Shown here piece after piece: positions 5,938 to 13,503 of a stretch of DNA of 44,188 nucleotides. The notes below the pieces were generated by a model that saw only the letters and a list, made by a program, of their open reading frames with translations, was not told the origin of the DNA and did no database searches. The DNA is taken from the IMG/VR virus record IMGVR_UViG_3300047470_000103, positions 1 through 44,188 of that record. The stretch is one strand, 5' to 3'. This DNA comes from a virus. The position numbers were made by a program, and so were the translations under genes. Position 1 is the stretch's first letter; each line of letters opens with the position of its first letter.

Positions 5938-8019
5938 TTAATCCTTCTTATAGCGATATGACTCAAAGCCCGCTGCCGCTAAGGGCAAATCAAGTGCCCA
6001 TTCGGGGGTTGTAGCAAGTAGGCTTGATAAATGTTCGTGGTTGTATTCCGGTATATCATCGGCTTCTGTAATCACTTCATCGTGTACAGTTAAATCAATT
6101 TCGTAGCCTGAAATTTCGATTAATGGCATGTTGTGGCCTAGCACATCACGGGCAACTGCTTGCGTAATGTTCTCGGCAAACTTGCCGCCATAGGTGTAAA
6201 GGCGTTCCCATTTACGTGTGTATTGGTTATTGCCCATGTACGAAATTCTGTTGTCGTCCGCTTTTGCACCCGGATAACAAAGGAAACGACCACTTGGCAA
6301 TTTGATGTAAAGCCAAGAGCCTTTTTTAATGAAAGTTACTTTGCGACATGGAAAAGCTTTATCAGGGTTGTTGATGGCATTAATTGCTGCCACGCGAAGC
6401 TCATTCCACCATGCAGAAATATTCGGATGGGCGTAACGCCATGAGCGTTTGAACGAGTCGCACACTAACCATGTATTTTTCTTTAAACCGAACGTGGTGC
6501 GCTTTTCTTTCTTATGCCACTCATAAGCGCGAATTGCTTCATTCATTATGCTTGGGTCAATGCTGTCAAATGCTTGTGCGGCCATGTCGTCAAGATCTAG
6601 GCCATAAGCTGCGGCGAACGTTAAAAATGCGCCTACACCGCCTTCATAACCTAATGCTAATTCTTGAACTTTACCGACTTGACGTTGTTCTTTGTCTACG
6701 TCTTCAGGTGATACACCAAAAGATTTTGCATAAGACAATTTATAAAGGTCGTGGTCGTGGCCTTTGCCTGCATCAAAGTCATAGAAGGCTTTAATTTTCC
6801 AAGATTCGCCCGCAAGCCATGCCAATGCACGGCCTTCAATGTTTGATAGATCGGCTACAACTAACTTTTTGCCTTCAGGCGCACAAATACAACCACGAAT
6901 TGCCGAACTGGTTAGTTCCATGACATTTTCATAGAACATATCCGCACAGCCGATTTTTAAAGTCTCAATTCCTTCATCAATCACGGCTTGTTTAAGTGCA
7001 GGACGTGGCAAGTTTTGAGGTTGAAATAATCGGCCTGCCCAACGTCCAGTGCGTGAAGCTCCATTAAATTGAAGCGTTCCACGCAAGCGGCCATCAGAGC
7101 TTGTACCTTTGGCAAGGGCGTTGTATTTGGCTGTACTGGTAGTTGAAGCCTGTAAACGCACCGCAATCAGTTCGCGCACTGCAAGCGGCAAAGAGTCGTC
7201 ATTAATTCGACGCTCTAAAGTTGACTTTTGCATGTCTGGCAATGAAACACCGTGCGCTTCGAGAATATGCTTTAACATTGCATCACGTTGGGTAGCTGCT
7301 TGTACTTGCCCATCTGTTAAAGCAACCGTGCGTTTAGCCAAGCCTACTTGGGCTTTGTCTACGGCTTCAATTGCAGCTGCAACAAGATCAAGATCAATGC
7401 AAACACCGCGGTCATTAATTTTTTGGTCAAGATGCCAAAGTGCTAATTCAGCTCCGCGATAATTCCATTTAGGAATTTTATTGCGCAATTCGCGCATAGC
7501 TAAAATATCGTTCTTCGCATATTCAAGGAAACGTGCCCATTCAAGCGGATGCGTTTCACCAGTAGCGCGGCGTAATTTTTGATTAGCAGGGCGGGGCTTA
7601 CAGAAAAGCTGAATAAGTTGTTTACCCGCTTTGTCTTTTGCCTTGTCCTTATCGATTTTAAAAATTTCACAAAGCGCATCGAGTGAGCCGGGTAACGAAT
7701 GGCTCAATGCTTGGACCATTGTGTCTTCCCAACGTTCGATTGGTAATTGAATATCAAGGCCCATTTTTGGCAAAGCATGACGCAAAACAGTACGGTCAAA
7801 ATGCGAGTTATGTGCAATTAGCTTCACGCTTTGGTCATTCAGTAATTTGCAAAGCTCATTTGATAAAGGGTTAGCGGCTACATCTTCAACATGAACAGGA
7901 CCGTCATTGAGTGCCCAAGCAAATACGGTAATTTCAACTTGCTCTGCATAAGCGTGTGTGCCGTTTTTAATTGGCACAGGGCAATAGGTTTCAAGGTCAA
8001 GCCAAAGAATGTCATTCAT
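5938..8019 (-). CDS. Family A (Pol I-like) DNA polymerase with 3'-5' exonuclease
   Basis: The 693-residue enzyme copies phage DNA and proofreads it. The N-terminal exonuclease carries the D-x-E pair in LWLDLETY (D8, E10) and an AHNSHFDRTVL motif. The polymerase domain has motif A as VVADLSNIEGRALAWL (about residues 383-400), motif B as KVQELALGYEGGVGAF (about 447-460), and motif C as LTVHDEV (about 642-648). It has no 5'-3' exonuclease domain. The motif B region is the phage form found beside DUF2800/DUF2815 genes. A structured leader (8043-8117) lies just upstream. Confidence 0.95.
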   Translation of the reverse strand: MNDILWLDLETYCPVPIKNGTHAYAEQVEITVFAWALNDGPVHVEDVAANPLSNELCKLLNDQSVKLIAHNSHFDRTVLRHALPKMGLDIQLPIERWEDTMVQALSHSLPGSLDALCEIFKIDKDKAKDKAGKQLIQLFCKPRPANQKLRRATGETHPLEWARFLEYAKNDILAMRELRNKIPKWNYRGAELALWHLDQKINDRGVCIDLDLVAAAIEAVDKAQVGLAKRTVALTDGQVQAATQRDAMLKHILEAHGVSLPDMQKSTLERRINDDSLPLAVRELIAVRLQASTTSTAKYNALAKGTSSDGRLRGTLQFNGASRTGRWAGRLFQPQNLPRPALKQAVIDEGIETLKIGCADMFYENVMELTSSAIRGCICAPEGKKLVVADLSNIEGRALAWLAGESWKIKAFYDFDAGKGHDHDLYKLSYAKSFGVSPEDVDKEQRQVGKVQELALGYEGGVGAFLTFAAAYGLDLDDMAAQAFDSIDPSIMNEAIRAYEWHKKEKRTTFGLKKNTWLVCDSFKRSWRYAHPNISAWWNELRVAAINAINNPDKAFPCRKVTFIKKGSWLYIKLPSGRFLCYPGAKADDNRISYMGNNQYTRKWERLYTYGGKFAENITQAVARDVLGHNMPLIEISGYEIDLTVHDEVITEADDIPEYNHEHLSSLLATTPEWALDLPLAAAGFESYRYKKD

Positions 8020-8042
8020 GATGATCGTCTCTAATTATTTTT

Positions 8043-8117
8043 GCTTTGGTAAAGTGAACGCAGAGGGTCAGCAATACATTCACTTTCCAAAGCAACCCGC
8101 TAAAGGCGGGGTGCTTT
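8043..8117 (-). other. Structured leader of the polymerase gene with alternative hairpins
   Basis: Two strong hairpins share bases. The first on the minus-strand transcript (8089-8117) pairs AAAGCA and CCCGC with GCGGG and TGCTTT, 11 bp with one mismatch. The second (8043-8058 with 8079-8093) pairs about 15 bp with one bulged base and a 20-nt loop. Bases 8089-8093 are needed by both, so only one can form fully. No T run follows either, so this is not a plain terminator. It could control the polymerase's translation, be an RNase III site, or be a protein-binding site. Confidence 0.55.
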
Positions 8118-8123
8118 AGGTTG

Positions 8124-8969
8124 TTATGCTTCGAAAACGCCTTGATAAAATTCGCCTTCAAGTTCGGCTAATTTCTCTTTCAAGATTTCAATAAATTGGT
8201 CAGCACGTTTTTGGTCGTGATTGTCTTTACCTACAATTCGCAAAATGAAAATAGGGTCTGAATCTTTCACGGAAATACGTACTGAAATAAGCACTGATTC
8301 AACTGGCAAGCCTTTGAAGCTTTCAGTATTAAGAACAATGGTTGTAGGCAAGTCAGCATCAACACCTGTGGCTTCCATGCTTTCTGCGGCGCTTTTTTGG
8401 TAGCCCATTTCAGCTACATGGCTGTTTACTTCAGTGCCTTTAGTAAGTTTCACTTTGCGAAGTGCGCGAATGCCTTTTTCAAAAGCGATAGATGTGTCTA
8501 CAAGCGCACCGTCTACTAGGGTTTTGCCTTTGAAAGTAATGAACTCGGCCCAATCGTCTAAAAGGTCGATTAAATCTTCTTGATAAAAACGACGACCGTT
8601 TGCATGCTCAAACGCTACGAATTCAGGTTTTTTAATTAAAACTAAAGTTGCAGTGTCGTCTGCGTGACCAGGGTCGGCTTCATTACCGATGTTAAAAAAC
8701 GCTTCGGTTTTTAAAGTGCCTGTGGTGTTAATAAAGTTTTTTAAACCTTCAACGCCACGAGCTTTTGCATAATCAACAAAAGATTCAATGTTGTTTGTTT
8801 GGAAAGTTCCGCGGAAACGGTCGCGCAAAGAATTGTATTTTTCAGTGCTATAAATTTTAAAACCTTCAGGCACAATTGCGATTGAAGCAGTTTTATCAAC
8901 CTGTACAGGTAAGTTGCCTTGAGCCGCAATCGCTAAAGATGCAATTTTGTCTACGTTTAATTGTTCCAT
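8124..8969 (-). CDS. YfdQ/DUF2303-family protein
   Basis: The 281-residue protein matches the style and length of the DUF2303 (YfdQ) family found in many prophages: an N-terminal LAIAAQGN region, then Y-x-S-L-R-D-R-F-R-G-T-F, a long middle with DLLDDWAEFI, and a C-terminal FKGLPVESVLISVRISVKDS segment. The family's role is not known; its members lie among early recombination genes. AAGGT lies nine bases before the ATG. It is followed by the structured leader and the polymerase. Family call is by pattern only. Confidence 0.7.
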   Translation of the reverse strand: MEQLNVDKIASLAIAAQGNLPVQVDKTASIAIVPEGFKIYSTEKYNSLRDRFRGTFQTNNIESFVDYAKARGVEGLKNFINTTGTLKTEAFFNIGNEADPGHADDTATLVLIKKPEFVAFEHANGRRFYQEDLIDLLDDWAEFITFKGKTLVDGALVDTSIAFEKGIRALRKVKLTKGTEVNSHVAEMGYQKSAAESMEATGVDADLPTTIVLNTESFKGLPVESVLISVRISVKDSDPIFILRIVGKDNHDQKRADQFIEILKEKLAELEGEFYQGVFEA

Positions 8970-9004
8970 GTGTTATTTACCTTATAAAGTTTGGTAGGAA
9001 GGGT

Positions 9005-9331
9005 TTAGCCGTTTAGATAATCTTCGGCTTTGATGCGTTCAGGCATTAAAGACAACTTGCCGCCTTGAAGAACATGCATAGGGGTTTTCCCGCTTGCATT
9101 TTCGTTTTTGTCACCCGTTTCGGTTGGCGCTTTGAAACTGATTTTGTGGGCAACTTCTACTTGGCTACTGTCAGAGATTTGGTTAACAGTGAGTTCTAAA
9201 GTAACTTTGCCCGCTTTGCCGTGGGTTACTACAGCGCCTGCAACAGTTGAAAGGAATAGACCTAATTGCTTTTCAGCTACACCGCCTTTTAGGTCGCCAA
9301 TGAATTGAGGTACATCAGTTAAATTATTCAT
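9005..9331 (-). CDS. Conserved early phage protein, unknown
   Basis: The product is 108 residues starting at MNNLTDVPQFIGDLKGGVAE. ATG 9331 is chosen because GAGGAAAA precedes it; the upstream ATG 9346 lies within that ribosome site. The middle (GKVTLELTVNQI) looks like beta structure, followed by a linker TGDKNENASGKT and a C-terminal PERIKAEDYLNG. No known domain is recognised. It is read between the ssDNA-binding protein and the YfdQ-like protein, so a replication or recombination role is likely but unproven. Confidence 0.65.
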   Translation of the reverse strand: MNNLTDVPQFIGDLKGGVAEKQLGLFLSTVAGAVVTHGKAGKVTLELTVNQISDSSQVEVAHKISFKAPTETGDKNENASGKTPMHVLQGGKLSLMPERIKAEDYLNG

Positions 9332-9384
9332 TCTTGTTTTCCTCATTAAGGATTTAAAAAATTCTGTGTCACACTCTCGCAGTG

Positions 9385-9461
9385 ACCGCGGTAAACGCCT
9401 TTCGAGTCATGGGCAAAATCGTTTACAGCCGTGGTTGTTTCCAGTATCGACACTCACGGCT
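9385..9461 (-). other. Structured non-coding segment in the early operon
   Basis: The 173-base gap 9332-9504 has no plausible gene but is full of inverted repeats. Bases 9385-9397 (ACCGCGGTAAACG) pair with 9420-9435 over about 12 bp with one mismatch and a three-base bulge. Bases 9427-9433 (AGCCGTG) also pair with 9455-9461 (CACGGCT). The two pairings compete for 9427-9435. A small hairpin (CACT/AGTG) lies at about 9371-9383. No T run follows. It may be a leader for the 9331 gene, a processed small RNA, or a protein-binding site. Confidence 0.5.
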
Positions 9462-9504
9462 TTTCGATTAGCGTCGGTCTCCTAACGCACTGGCCACTCA
9501 ACTT

Positions 9505-10071
9505 TTAAGATTCTGCAAATAGCGCGTCTTCTTCTTCTACAGATTCAGCGCTTAAATCTTCAAAATCATCTTCAGACGCTACGCCACCGCCTGCGAATGC
9601 TTCACCGTCTTTCAGGAATTGCACACCACGAAGAGATGCATTGATGCGTTTACCGTAGTTGTTGTCTTGGCACCAAAGCTCAATTGCCGCATTCACATAG
9701 CAACCTGCATAAGGGCGACCGTCTGCTTGAACTAATGGTGTTTTACCGTCACGGTCAAAAATGGTAGGACGGGTTTTGTTACGTGCAGAGATAAAGTAGT
9801 TACCTGCGTAGCCTTCGTAATCCGCTTTAGTGTCACCGTCATGCAAAGCCATACGGTCTTTGGTTTCGATTTCTTTTTTAACTTGAGGCCATTTCGCGCC
9901 CCATTTTTCAGCGCCCATTTTTTCCATCGCTTTGTTGATTTCAGCAATTTGCGGATGATCACCTGAAAGGATGAATGATGCAGAGAAAGCAGGCTCGCCT
10001 TCGCCATTAACGGTTTTAGCTTCAAATAAAGCGGGGAAAGCAAGGCGTACATTGTTTAAACGAATTTTCAT
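9505..10071 (-). CDS. DUF2815 (Enc34-like) ssDNA-binding protein
   Basis: The 188-residue protein begins MKIRLNNVRLAFPALFEAK, the signature start of DUF2815. It continues with FSASFILSGDHPQI, a KDRMALHDGD stretch, GNYFISARNKTRPTI, and YAGCYVNAAIELW. It ends in a very acidic tail (DDFEDLSAESVEEEDALF), as in single-strand binding proteins that use an acidic tip to hold partner enzymes. DUF2815 members such as phage Enc34 SSB have an OB fold and bind ssDNA. It follows the DUF2800 nuclease by five bases, the usual pairing. Confidence 0.88.
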   Translation of the reverse strand: MKIRLNNVRLAFPALFEAKTVNGEGEPAFSASFILSGDHPQIAEINKAMEKMGAEKWGAKWPQVKKEIETKDRMALHDGDTKADYEGYAGNYFISARNKTRPTIFDRDGKTPLVQADGRPYAGCYVNAAIELWCQDNNYGKRINASLRGVQFLKDGEAFAGGGVASEDDFEDLSAESVEEEDALFAES

Positions 10072-10076
10072 GGGTA

Positions 10077-11366
10077 TTACTCCGATACTGTTAAATCTTC
10101 AAATTGTGGTTTCATGTCCAAGGCAGGACGTTTGTCGCTTTCAGGTGCGACAGTAGGTTTACCGTCCGCCTGAGTTATAAGTGCTTGTACTTTTGCCCAT
10201 TGACGAGGGCCGATAACTTCTTCTTTTTGAAGTGCTTCAGCTTTGGTCGGGCTAATTAATTTCAGGTCATACATTTGTTCGGTTTTAAGGCGCATGCTCT
10301 TAAGCATTTTTTCTGCTTCTTCTGCATCAACCCAAGCGCGTGAACCTTTACGGCCTTGAACCATCTTGAAGCCGGGTATCGCTTCACCTGCATGCATCTT
10401 TTGGTGAACAGTTGAATCAACTGCCTTAATCCACCCTTCAAGAAGAGGGATAACCGCATACATTTTGCTAAGCTGTTCGTTCTCAAAACTTGGAATAAGT
10501 GCCGTTGCGTTGGTGATTTCTTCTTGCAAATCGAGTTGGGTTAAATCCTCAAACTCGCCTGCAATTGTTTCAACCAAGTGTTTTTGTAGAGCAGGGCAAG
10601 TTGCCTTTGCTTTACACCAGTGGCACTGTTTTTCGCCCGGATTAAACGAACCTTCTAGGTCAGCAATTGCGCCTCCGTCACCATCTTCTAATCCGACTTC
10701 TAAAGAGTGGATATGAGAAACAGAAGCTTTTGCATCACTGGCAAATTCGTAAAGCTCTTCGACTGTTAATACAGCTTCAGATTGATAGCCTAAGCGTGGT
10801 TGATGAATGACCATGCGTACTTGTTTAAAGTCGCCGAACATTCCAAACGTTGCTAAAGCACCTAATCCATAAAGAGATAATTGCTCGTTGCTTTCTGCAT
10901 CGACCTTTAAGCCTTTGCCGTATTTCAAGTCGTGTACTTGAATTTCTGTTTCGGTTAGAACAACCGCATCGCTTGTACCGAAAGAACCTTCAGCGCCTAC
11001 GAAATCAGAAAAATCAACACGCTGTTCAACAAGTAACTGATTGCCTTCTGCTTGTGTACGTACCGCATCTAAATAGACTTGGACGTTTTCAACCATTTCT
11101 GCATCTACAGTAAAGAAGCTAGAAATTGTGCTTTCAATTTCAGCAATCCAGTGCGCATTTCCTTTGAAGATGACGATCGTGTCACCTTCAAAATCTGCTG
11201 CATTCTTTTCCTGCTCTAAACATTCAGAAGCGAGGAAATGTGCTGCTGTTCCTAAATCTGCATGCTCTGAGCTGCTGTCAGGTAGGTCTTTCTCAAGAAT
11301 TACGCTACCTGCACAACGCATCCAACGGTGTGCAGAGGAAGGACTTAATTTTGCATGTGCTGTCAT
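10077..11366 (-). CDS. DUF2800 family PD-(D/E)xK nuclease
   Basis: The product is 429 residues from ATG 11366, chosen because AAGGA sits seven bases upstream; the open frame continues 23 residues further without a better start. The N-terminus has HAKLSPSSAHRWMRCAGSV, then a HADLGTAAHFLASECL helix with the conserved G-T-x-x-H. GSFGTSDAVVLTETEIQVHDLKYGKG carries the GxxDxh...DhKyG catalytic core. A late cluster CHWCKAKATC, with an earlier cysteine, resembles the Cas4/AddB-type metal site. DUF2800 proteins are Cas4/RecB-like nucleases paired with DUF2815 in phage replication sets. Confidence 0.87.
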   Translation of the reverse strand: MTAHAKLSPSSAHRWMRCAGSVILEKDLPDSSSEHADLGTAAHFLASECLEQEKNAADFEGDTIVIFKGNAHWIAEIESTISSFFTVDAEMVENVQVYLDAVRTQAEGNQLLVEQRVDFSDFVGAEGSFGTSDAVVLTETEIQVHDLKYGKGLKVDAESNEQLSLYGLGALATFGMFGDFKQVRMVIHQPRLGYQSEAVLTVEELYEFASDAKASVSHIHSLEVGLEDGDGGAIADLEGSFNPGEKQCHWCKAKATCPALQKHLVETIAGEFEDLTQLDLQEEITNATALIPSFENEQLSKMYAVIPLLEGWIKAVDSTVHQKMHAGEAIPGFKMVQGRKGSRAWVDAEEAEKMLKSMRLKTEQMYDLKLISPTKAEALQKEEVIGPRQWAKVQALITQADGKPTVAPESDKRPALDMKPQFEDLTVSE

Positions 11367-11376
11367 GACTAAATCC

Positions 11377-11511
11377 TTATTGAGCTGCCGTAAAACCTGC
11401 CGCAATTGCCAAAGCAATAATGAATAGCAAGGCAAGTACGAATCCGATTAACTCTCTGACTGTAAAAATGGCTTTAATGCGTTTGTTTAAAAATGGTGTT
11501 TGAGTGCTCAT
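11377..11511 (-). CDS. Tiny single-TM peptide
   Basis: From ATG 11511 the product is 44 residues: MSTQTPFLNKRIKAIFTVRE, then a membrane helix LIGFVLALLFIIALAIAAGF and a TAAQ end. AAGGA lies seven bases before this ATG, which decides it over ATG 11517. The N-terminus is positively charged and probably stays in the cytoplasm. It lies 10 bases before the DUF2800 gene and just after the 11522 gene. Early membrane peptides in phages often act in superinfection exclusion or host takeover, but no sequence feature proves that here. Confidence 0.6.
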   Translation of the reverse strand: MSTQTPFLNKRIKAIFTVRELIGFVLALLFIIALAIAAGFTAAQ

Positions 11512-11521
11512 GCGCATTTCC

Positions 11522-11977
11522 TTATGCAAGTGCTTTTTCACAAGCGTCGATAACAGCCGCGTAATCTTCTTCTTTGATTGTTGGAACAGAAGCCGCACCC
11601 ACTTTTTCTAAAATTTTGAGAAGTTTTGAACGGTCTTTTTTAGCTACAGCCATACAAGCATCGGTCACTTCTTTTTTGGTGATTGTGGCTGTTGCCGCGT
11701 CTACAGTTTCGGTTTGAATAACTTCTTCAACCTGAGCTGTTTCAGTTGGTTTTACTTCTTCAACTGGTTCTGCTTTTACAGTTTCAGTTTTAACTGGCTT
11801 AGAAGTTTTAACTTCTGCATTTTTGATTTCAGGTTTTGAAGCGTCTGATGCTTTTTCACCGAATACATAAACTTCAATGTTTGAAGCCTCTGAGACGATG
11901 TTTTTAGAGTCAGTTAAGCCCGCTTTGATAAGCTGTTCGCAGATTGCACTGCGCCATTGTTGGATATCTGTTGTCAT
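11522..11977 (-). CDS. First gene of leftward early operon: two short domains with a low-complexity linker
   Basis: The 151-residue protein has an N-terminal helical part (WRSAICEQLIKAGLTDSKN). A Val/Glu/Lys/Thr-rich linker of about 60 residues follows (KTSKPVKTETVKAEPVEEVK). A compact C-terminal domain (TKKEVTDACMAVAKKDRSKL, then IDACEKALA) closes it. The C-terminal pattern recalls small helical adaptor domains seen in phage early proteins; no function is known to me. Its promoter is the operator-covered site at 12022-12050, so CI should shut it off in the lysogen. Tethered two-domain layout suggests a bridge between partners (inference). Confidence 0.65.
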   Translation of the reverse strand: MTTDIQQWRSAICEQLIKAGLTDSKNIVSEASNIEVYVFGEKASDASKPEIKNAEVKTSKPVKTETVKAEPVEEVKPTETAQVEEVIQTETVDAATATITKKEVTDACMAVAKKDRSKLLKILEKVGAASVPTIKEEDYAAVIDACEKALA

Positions 11978-11995
11978 GTGCGTTCATCCTAAAAG

Positions 11996-12056
11996 TTACG
12001 TTGTACGTAAGTTATGGAGTTAAGTTAAACGCAATTAATACTTACGTCAAGCGTAA
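11996..12056 (-). promoter_or_regulatory. Leftward early promoter with three operators (PL/OL)
   Basis: On the minus strand, TTGACG (12050-12045) and TAACTT (12027-12022) form a -35/-10 pair with 17-bp spacing, reading into the gene at 11977. Three operator copies cover it. TTACGTTGTACGTAA is at 11996-12010, and TTACGTCAAGCGTAA at 12042-12056 lies over the -35. A weaker copy, TTAAGTTAAACGCAA, at 12020-12034 lies over the -10. The starts are 22-24 bases apart, about two helical turns, which suits cooperative repressor binding. The consensus TTACGTNNNACGTAA also occurs at the cro promoter. Confidence 0.8.
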
Positions 12057-12075
12057 TTTTATGCTTAAGACGTAA

Positions 12076-12102
12076 AAAAGCCCGCATTTAATGCAGGCTT
12101 TT
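12076..12102 (-). terminator. Terminator after the CI repressor
   Basis: AAAAGCC, a mismatch, GCAT (12076-12087) pair with ATGC, a mismatch, GGCTTTT (12091-12102) around TTA. On the minus strand a run of six T follows. It ends the repressor transcript before the PL region. Confidence 0.8.
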
Positions 12103-12122
12103 GATTTATAAAAATTTAAAGT

Positions 12123-12749
12123 TTAAACGTCCATTTGCATTCGTTTTACAACGCCGCAAAAAGTGGTACCGGGCGGAATGTTGATTATTGGGTACTTATC
12201 GTTGAGTGGTTTTAAGTACGTACCTGATTCATCATCGATTAGCTGTTTAAAAGTAGCTTTATTGCTGTCGGGCATAAGCGCAATGACATGGCTTTTATTA
12301 TGTGCTTGTTCTTCTGGCTCAACAATGATGATGCATCCTTCTGGAAATTTAGTTTCCATACTATCGCCTACGACTCTTAACGCATAAGTGTATCGTCGAG
12401 CTCGATAGGTAGTTTCAACCCATTCTACATTATCAAGGGCGTGGGGTTCACTAAACACTTCTTGGCTTTTTCCTGCTTGTACCCACGAAATTAAAGGAAC
12501 TTTTCTTAATTCAGGGGCGGGTTCAAAGTTATCAACTTCCGTACCTGTGGCGATGGCAAAGAAGTCTGTAACTGTTACCCCTAATGCTTCTGCTAATGTA
12601 GGTAACTTATCAACTTCAATTCCTTGTTGACCGTTTTCATATCGGGAAATATTCGCAGGCGCAACGCCTAATTTTTCTGCAAGTGTGTCTTGAGTCATTT
12701 TCTTAGCCTTTCTCAACTTACGCATTGCTTGCCCGATTTCAGTTTTCAT
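12123..12749 (-). CDS. cI: CI-type repressor (XRE HTH plus S24 LexA-like peptidase)
   Basis: The 208-residue protein keeps the prophage silent by binding the operators. Residues 8-62 are an XRE helix-turn-helix (LRKAKKMTQDTLAEKLGVA, ISRYENGQQG). Residues about 85-205 are an S24 domain with the self-cleavage pair A92-G93, nucleophile S130 in VVGDSMETKFP and general base K168 in ATFKQL. It should therefore be inactivated by activated RecA after DNA damage. It is divergent from cro with about 150 bases between, and GGGA lies seven bases before its ATG. A plausible maintenance promoter reads out of the same operator region, but its -35 is weak. Confidence 0.94.
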   Translation of the reverse strand: MKTEIGQAMRKLRKAKKMTQDTLAEKLGVAPANISRYENGQQGIEVDKLPTLAEALGVTVTDFFAIATGTEVDNFEPAPELRKVPLISWVQAGKSQEVFSEPHALDNVEWVETTYRARRYTYALRVVGDSMETKFPEGCIIIVEPEEQAHNKSHVIALMPDSNKATFKQLIDDESGTYLKPLNDKYPIINIPPGTTFCGVVKRMQMDV

Positions 12750-12802
12750 GTATATCCCACATAGGTCTAAAAGGTGGCTATTTATACCCTATTTTAATGA
12801 TT

Positions 12803-12868
12803 ATTACGTTAAACGTAATGAAGTAAGACGTAATTTTGCTTGTTTAAAACTTACGTTTAACGTATATT
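12803..12868 (+). promoter_or_regulatory. cro promoter with operators (PR/OR)
   Basis: TTGTTT (12840-12845) and TATATT (12863-12868), 17 bp apart, form the rightward promoter. Operators are TTACGTTAAACGTAA at 12804-12818 (the full palindrome is 17 bp, 12803-12819), a half-decayed copy at 12819-12833 (TGAAGTAAGACGTAA), and TTACGTTTAACGTAT at 12851-12865. The last covers the spacer and -10, so its occupant blocks cro. The perfect 12804 site lies nearest cI and may govern cI transcription. Confidence 0.8.
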
Positions 12869-12900
12869 TTGGAAAGTTACACATAAAAAGGTTAATGAAA

Positions 12901-13152
12901 ATGGCCTCTCCATTAGCAAGAAAACGCAAGGAATTAAAGCTGACCGTTGAACAAGTCGCTTTAGGTGTTGGTTGCTCTCCGCCTAACTACTGGCGCATTG
13001 AATCAGGGGAACAGCAACCAAGGAAAAATCTATTGCAAGCGATTATTCGGTATTTCGACGGTGCTCTTTCTGAAATGGAAATCTTATTCCCTGAGCAGTT
13101 TGCAAGTGAAGAAGATTTCGAAGACCTCACGCAAGAGGAGAAGACAGAATGA
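12901..13152 (+). CDS. cro: Cro-like HTH regulator
   Basis: The product is 83 residues from MASPLARKRKELKLTVEQVA. ATG 12901 is preferred because AAAAAGG lies nine bases upstream; ATG 12895 is the alternative. The long open frame further upstream runs through the operators and is not coding. Residues 5-58 form an XRE-type helix-turn-helix (LTVEQVALGVGCSPPNYWRI), with an acidic tail EEDFEDLTQEEKTE. It is the first gene of the rightward transcript and overlaps the next gene as ATGA. It should lower cI and early transcription during lytic growth (by analogy with lambda). Confidence 0.82.
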   Translation: MASPLARKRKELKLTVEQVALGVGCSPPNYWRIESGEQQPRKNLLQAIIRYFDGALSEMEILFPEQFASEEDFEDLTQEEKTE

Positions 13153-13502
13153 TTGAAGGTCAAAAATTTGATAGCGAAAAGCCGCGCTTCTCGCTTATTC
13201 CAAAGGGTTCGCTTGCGCCTGTAATCAATGTTCTTGAATACGGTGCGCGCAAATATTCAGAAGACAATTGGCGCAAAGTGCCGAACGCACAAACACGTTA
13301 TTTCGATGCAGCTCACAGACATTTAAATGCTTGGTGGAATGGGCAAACCCTAGACCCAGAAACGGGTGAATCACATTTAGCGCATGCGGTTAGCTGTTTG
13401 CTTTTTCTCATTGCATTGGAAAAAGAAGAGATTACATCGCGCCCTATATGCGGTACTTGCGGGTTTGCTCCTTGTCAGTGTGCAAATGAAGGAGGGCGTT
13501 GA
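13149..13502 (+). CDS. MazZ-like dATP/dGTP diphosphohydrolase (DUF5664 type)
   Basis: The 117-residue protein has the family pattern: KFDSEKPRFSLIPKGSLAPV, VLEYGARKYSEDNWRKVP, YFDAAHRHLNAWWNGQ, and ETGESHLAHAVSCLLFLIAL. This is the all-helical MazG-like fold, in which E, H and D residues hold metal. In Z-genome phages MazZ removes diphosphate from dATP or dGTP; many phages carry relatives without base replacement. No PurZ-like gene is seen in this prophage, so a nucleotide-pool or signalling role is more likely (inference). A C-terminal CGTCGFAPCQC adds a possible zinc knuckle. Coupled to cro by ATGA. Confidence 0.8.
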   Translation: MIEGQKFDSEKPRFSLIPKGSLAPVINVLEYGARKYSEDNWRKVPNAQTRYFDAAHRHLNAWWNGQTLDPETGESHLAHAVSCLLFLIALEKEEITSRPICGTCGFAPCQCANEGGR

Positions 13503-13503
13503 T

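Noticed and set aside
12748-12900. Long N-terminal extension of the Cro-like protein
   Set aside because: It runs through three operators and the promoter; a good ribosome site precedes ATG 12901 instead.
13149-13502. A full Z-genome (2-aminoadenine) system
   Set aside because: Only the MazZ-like gene is found; no PurZ or DatZ gene is present in the window.
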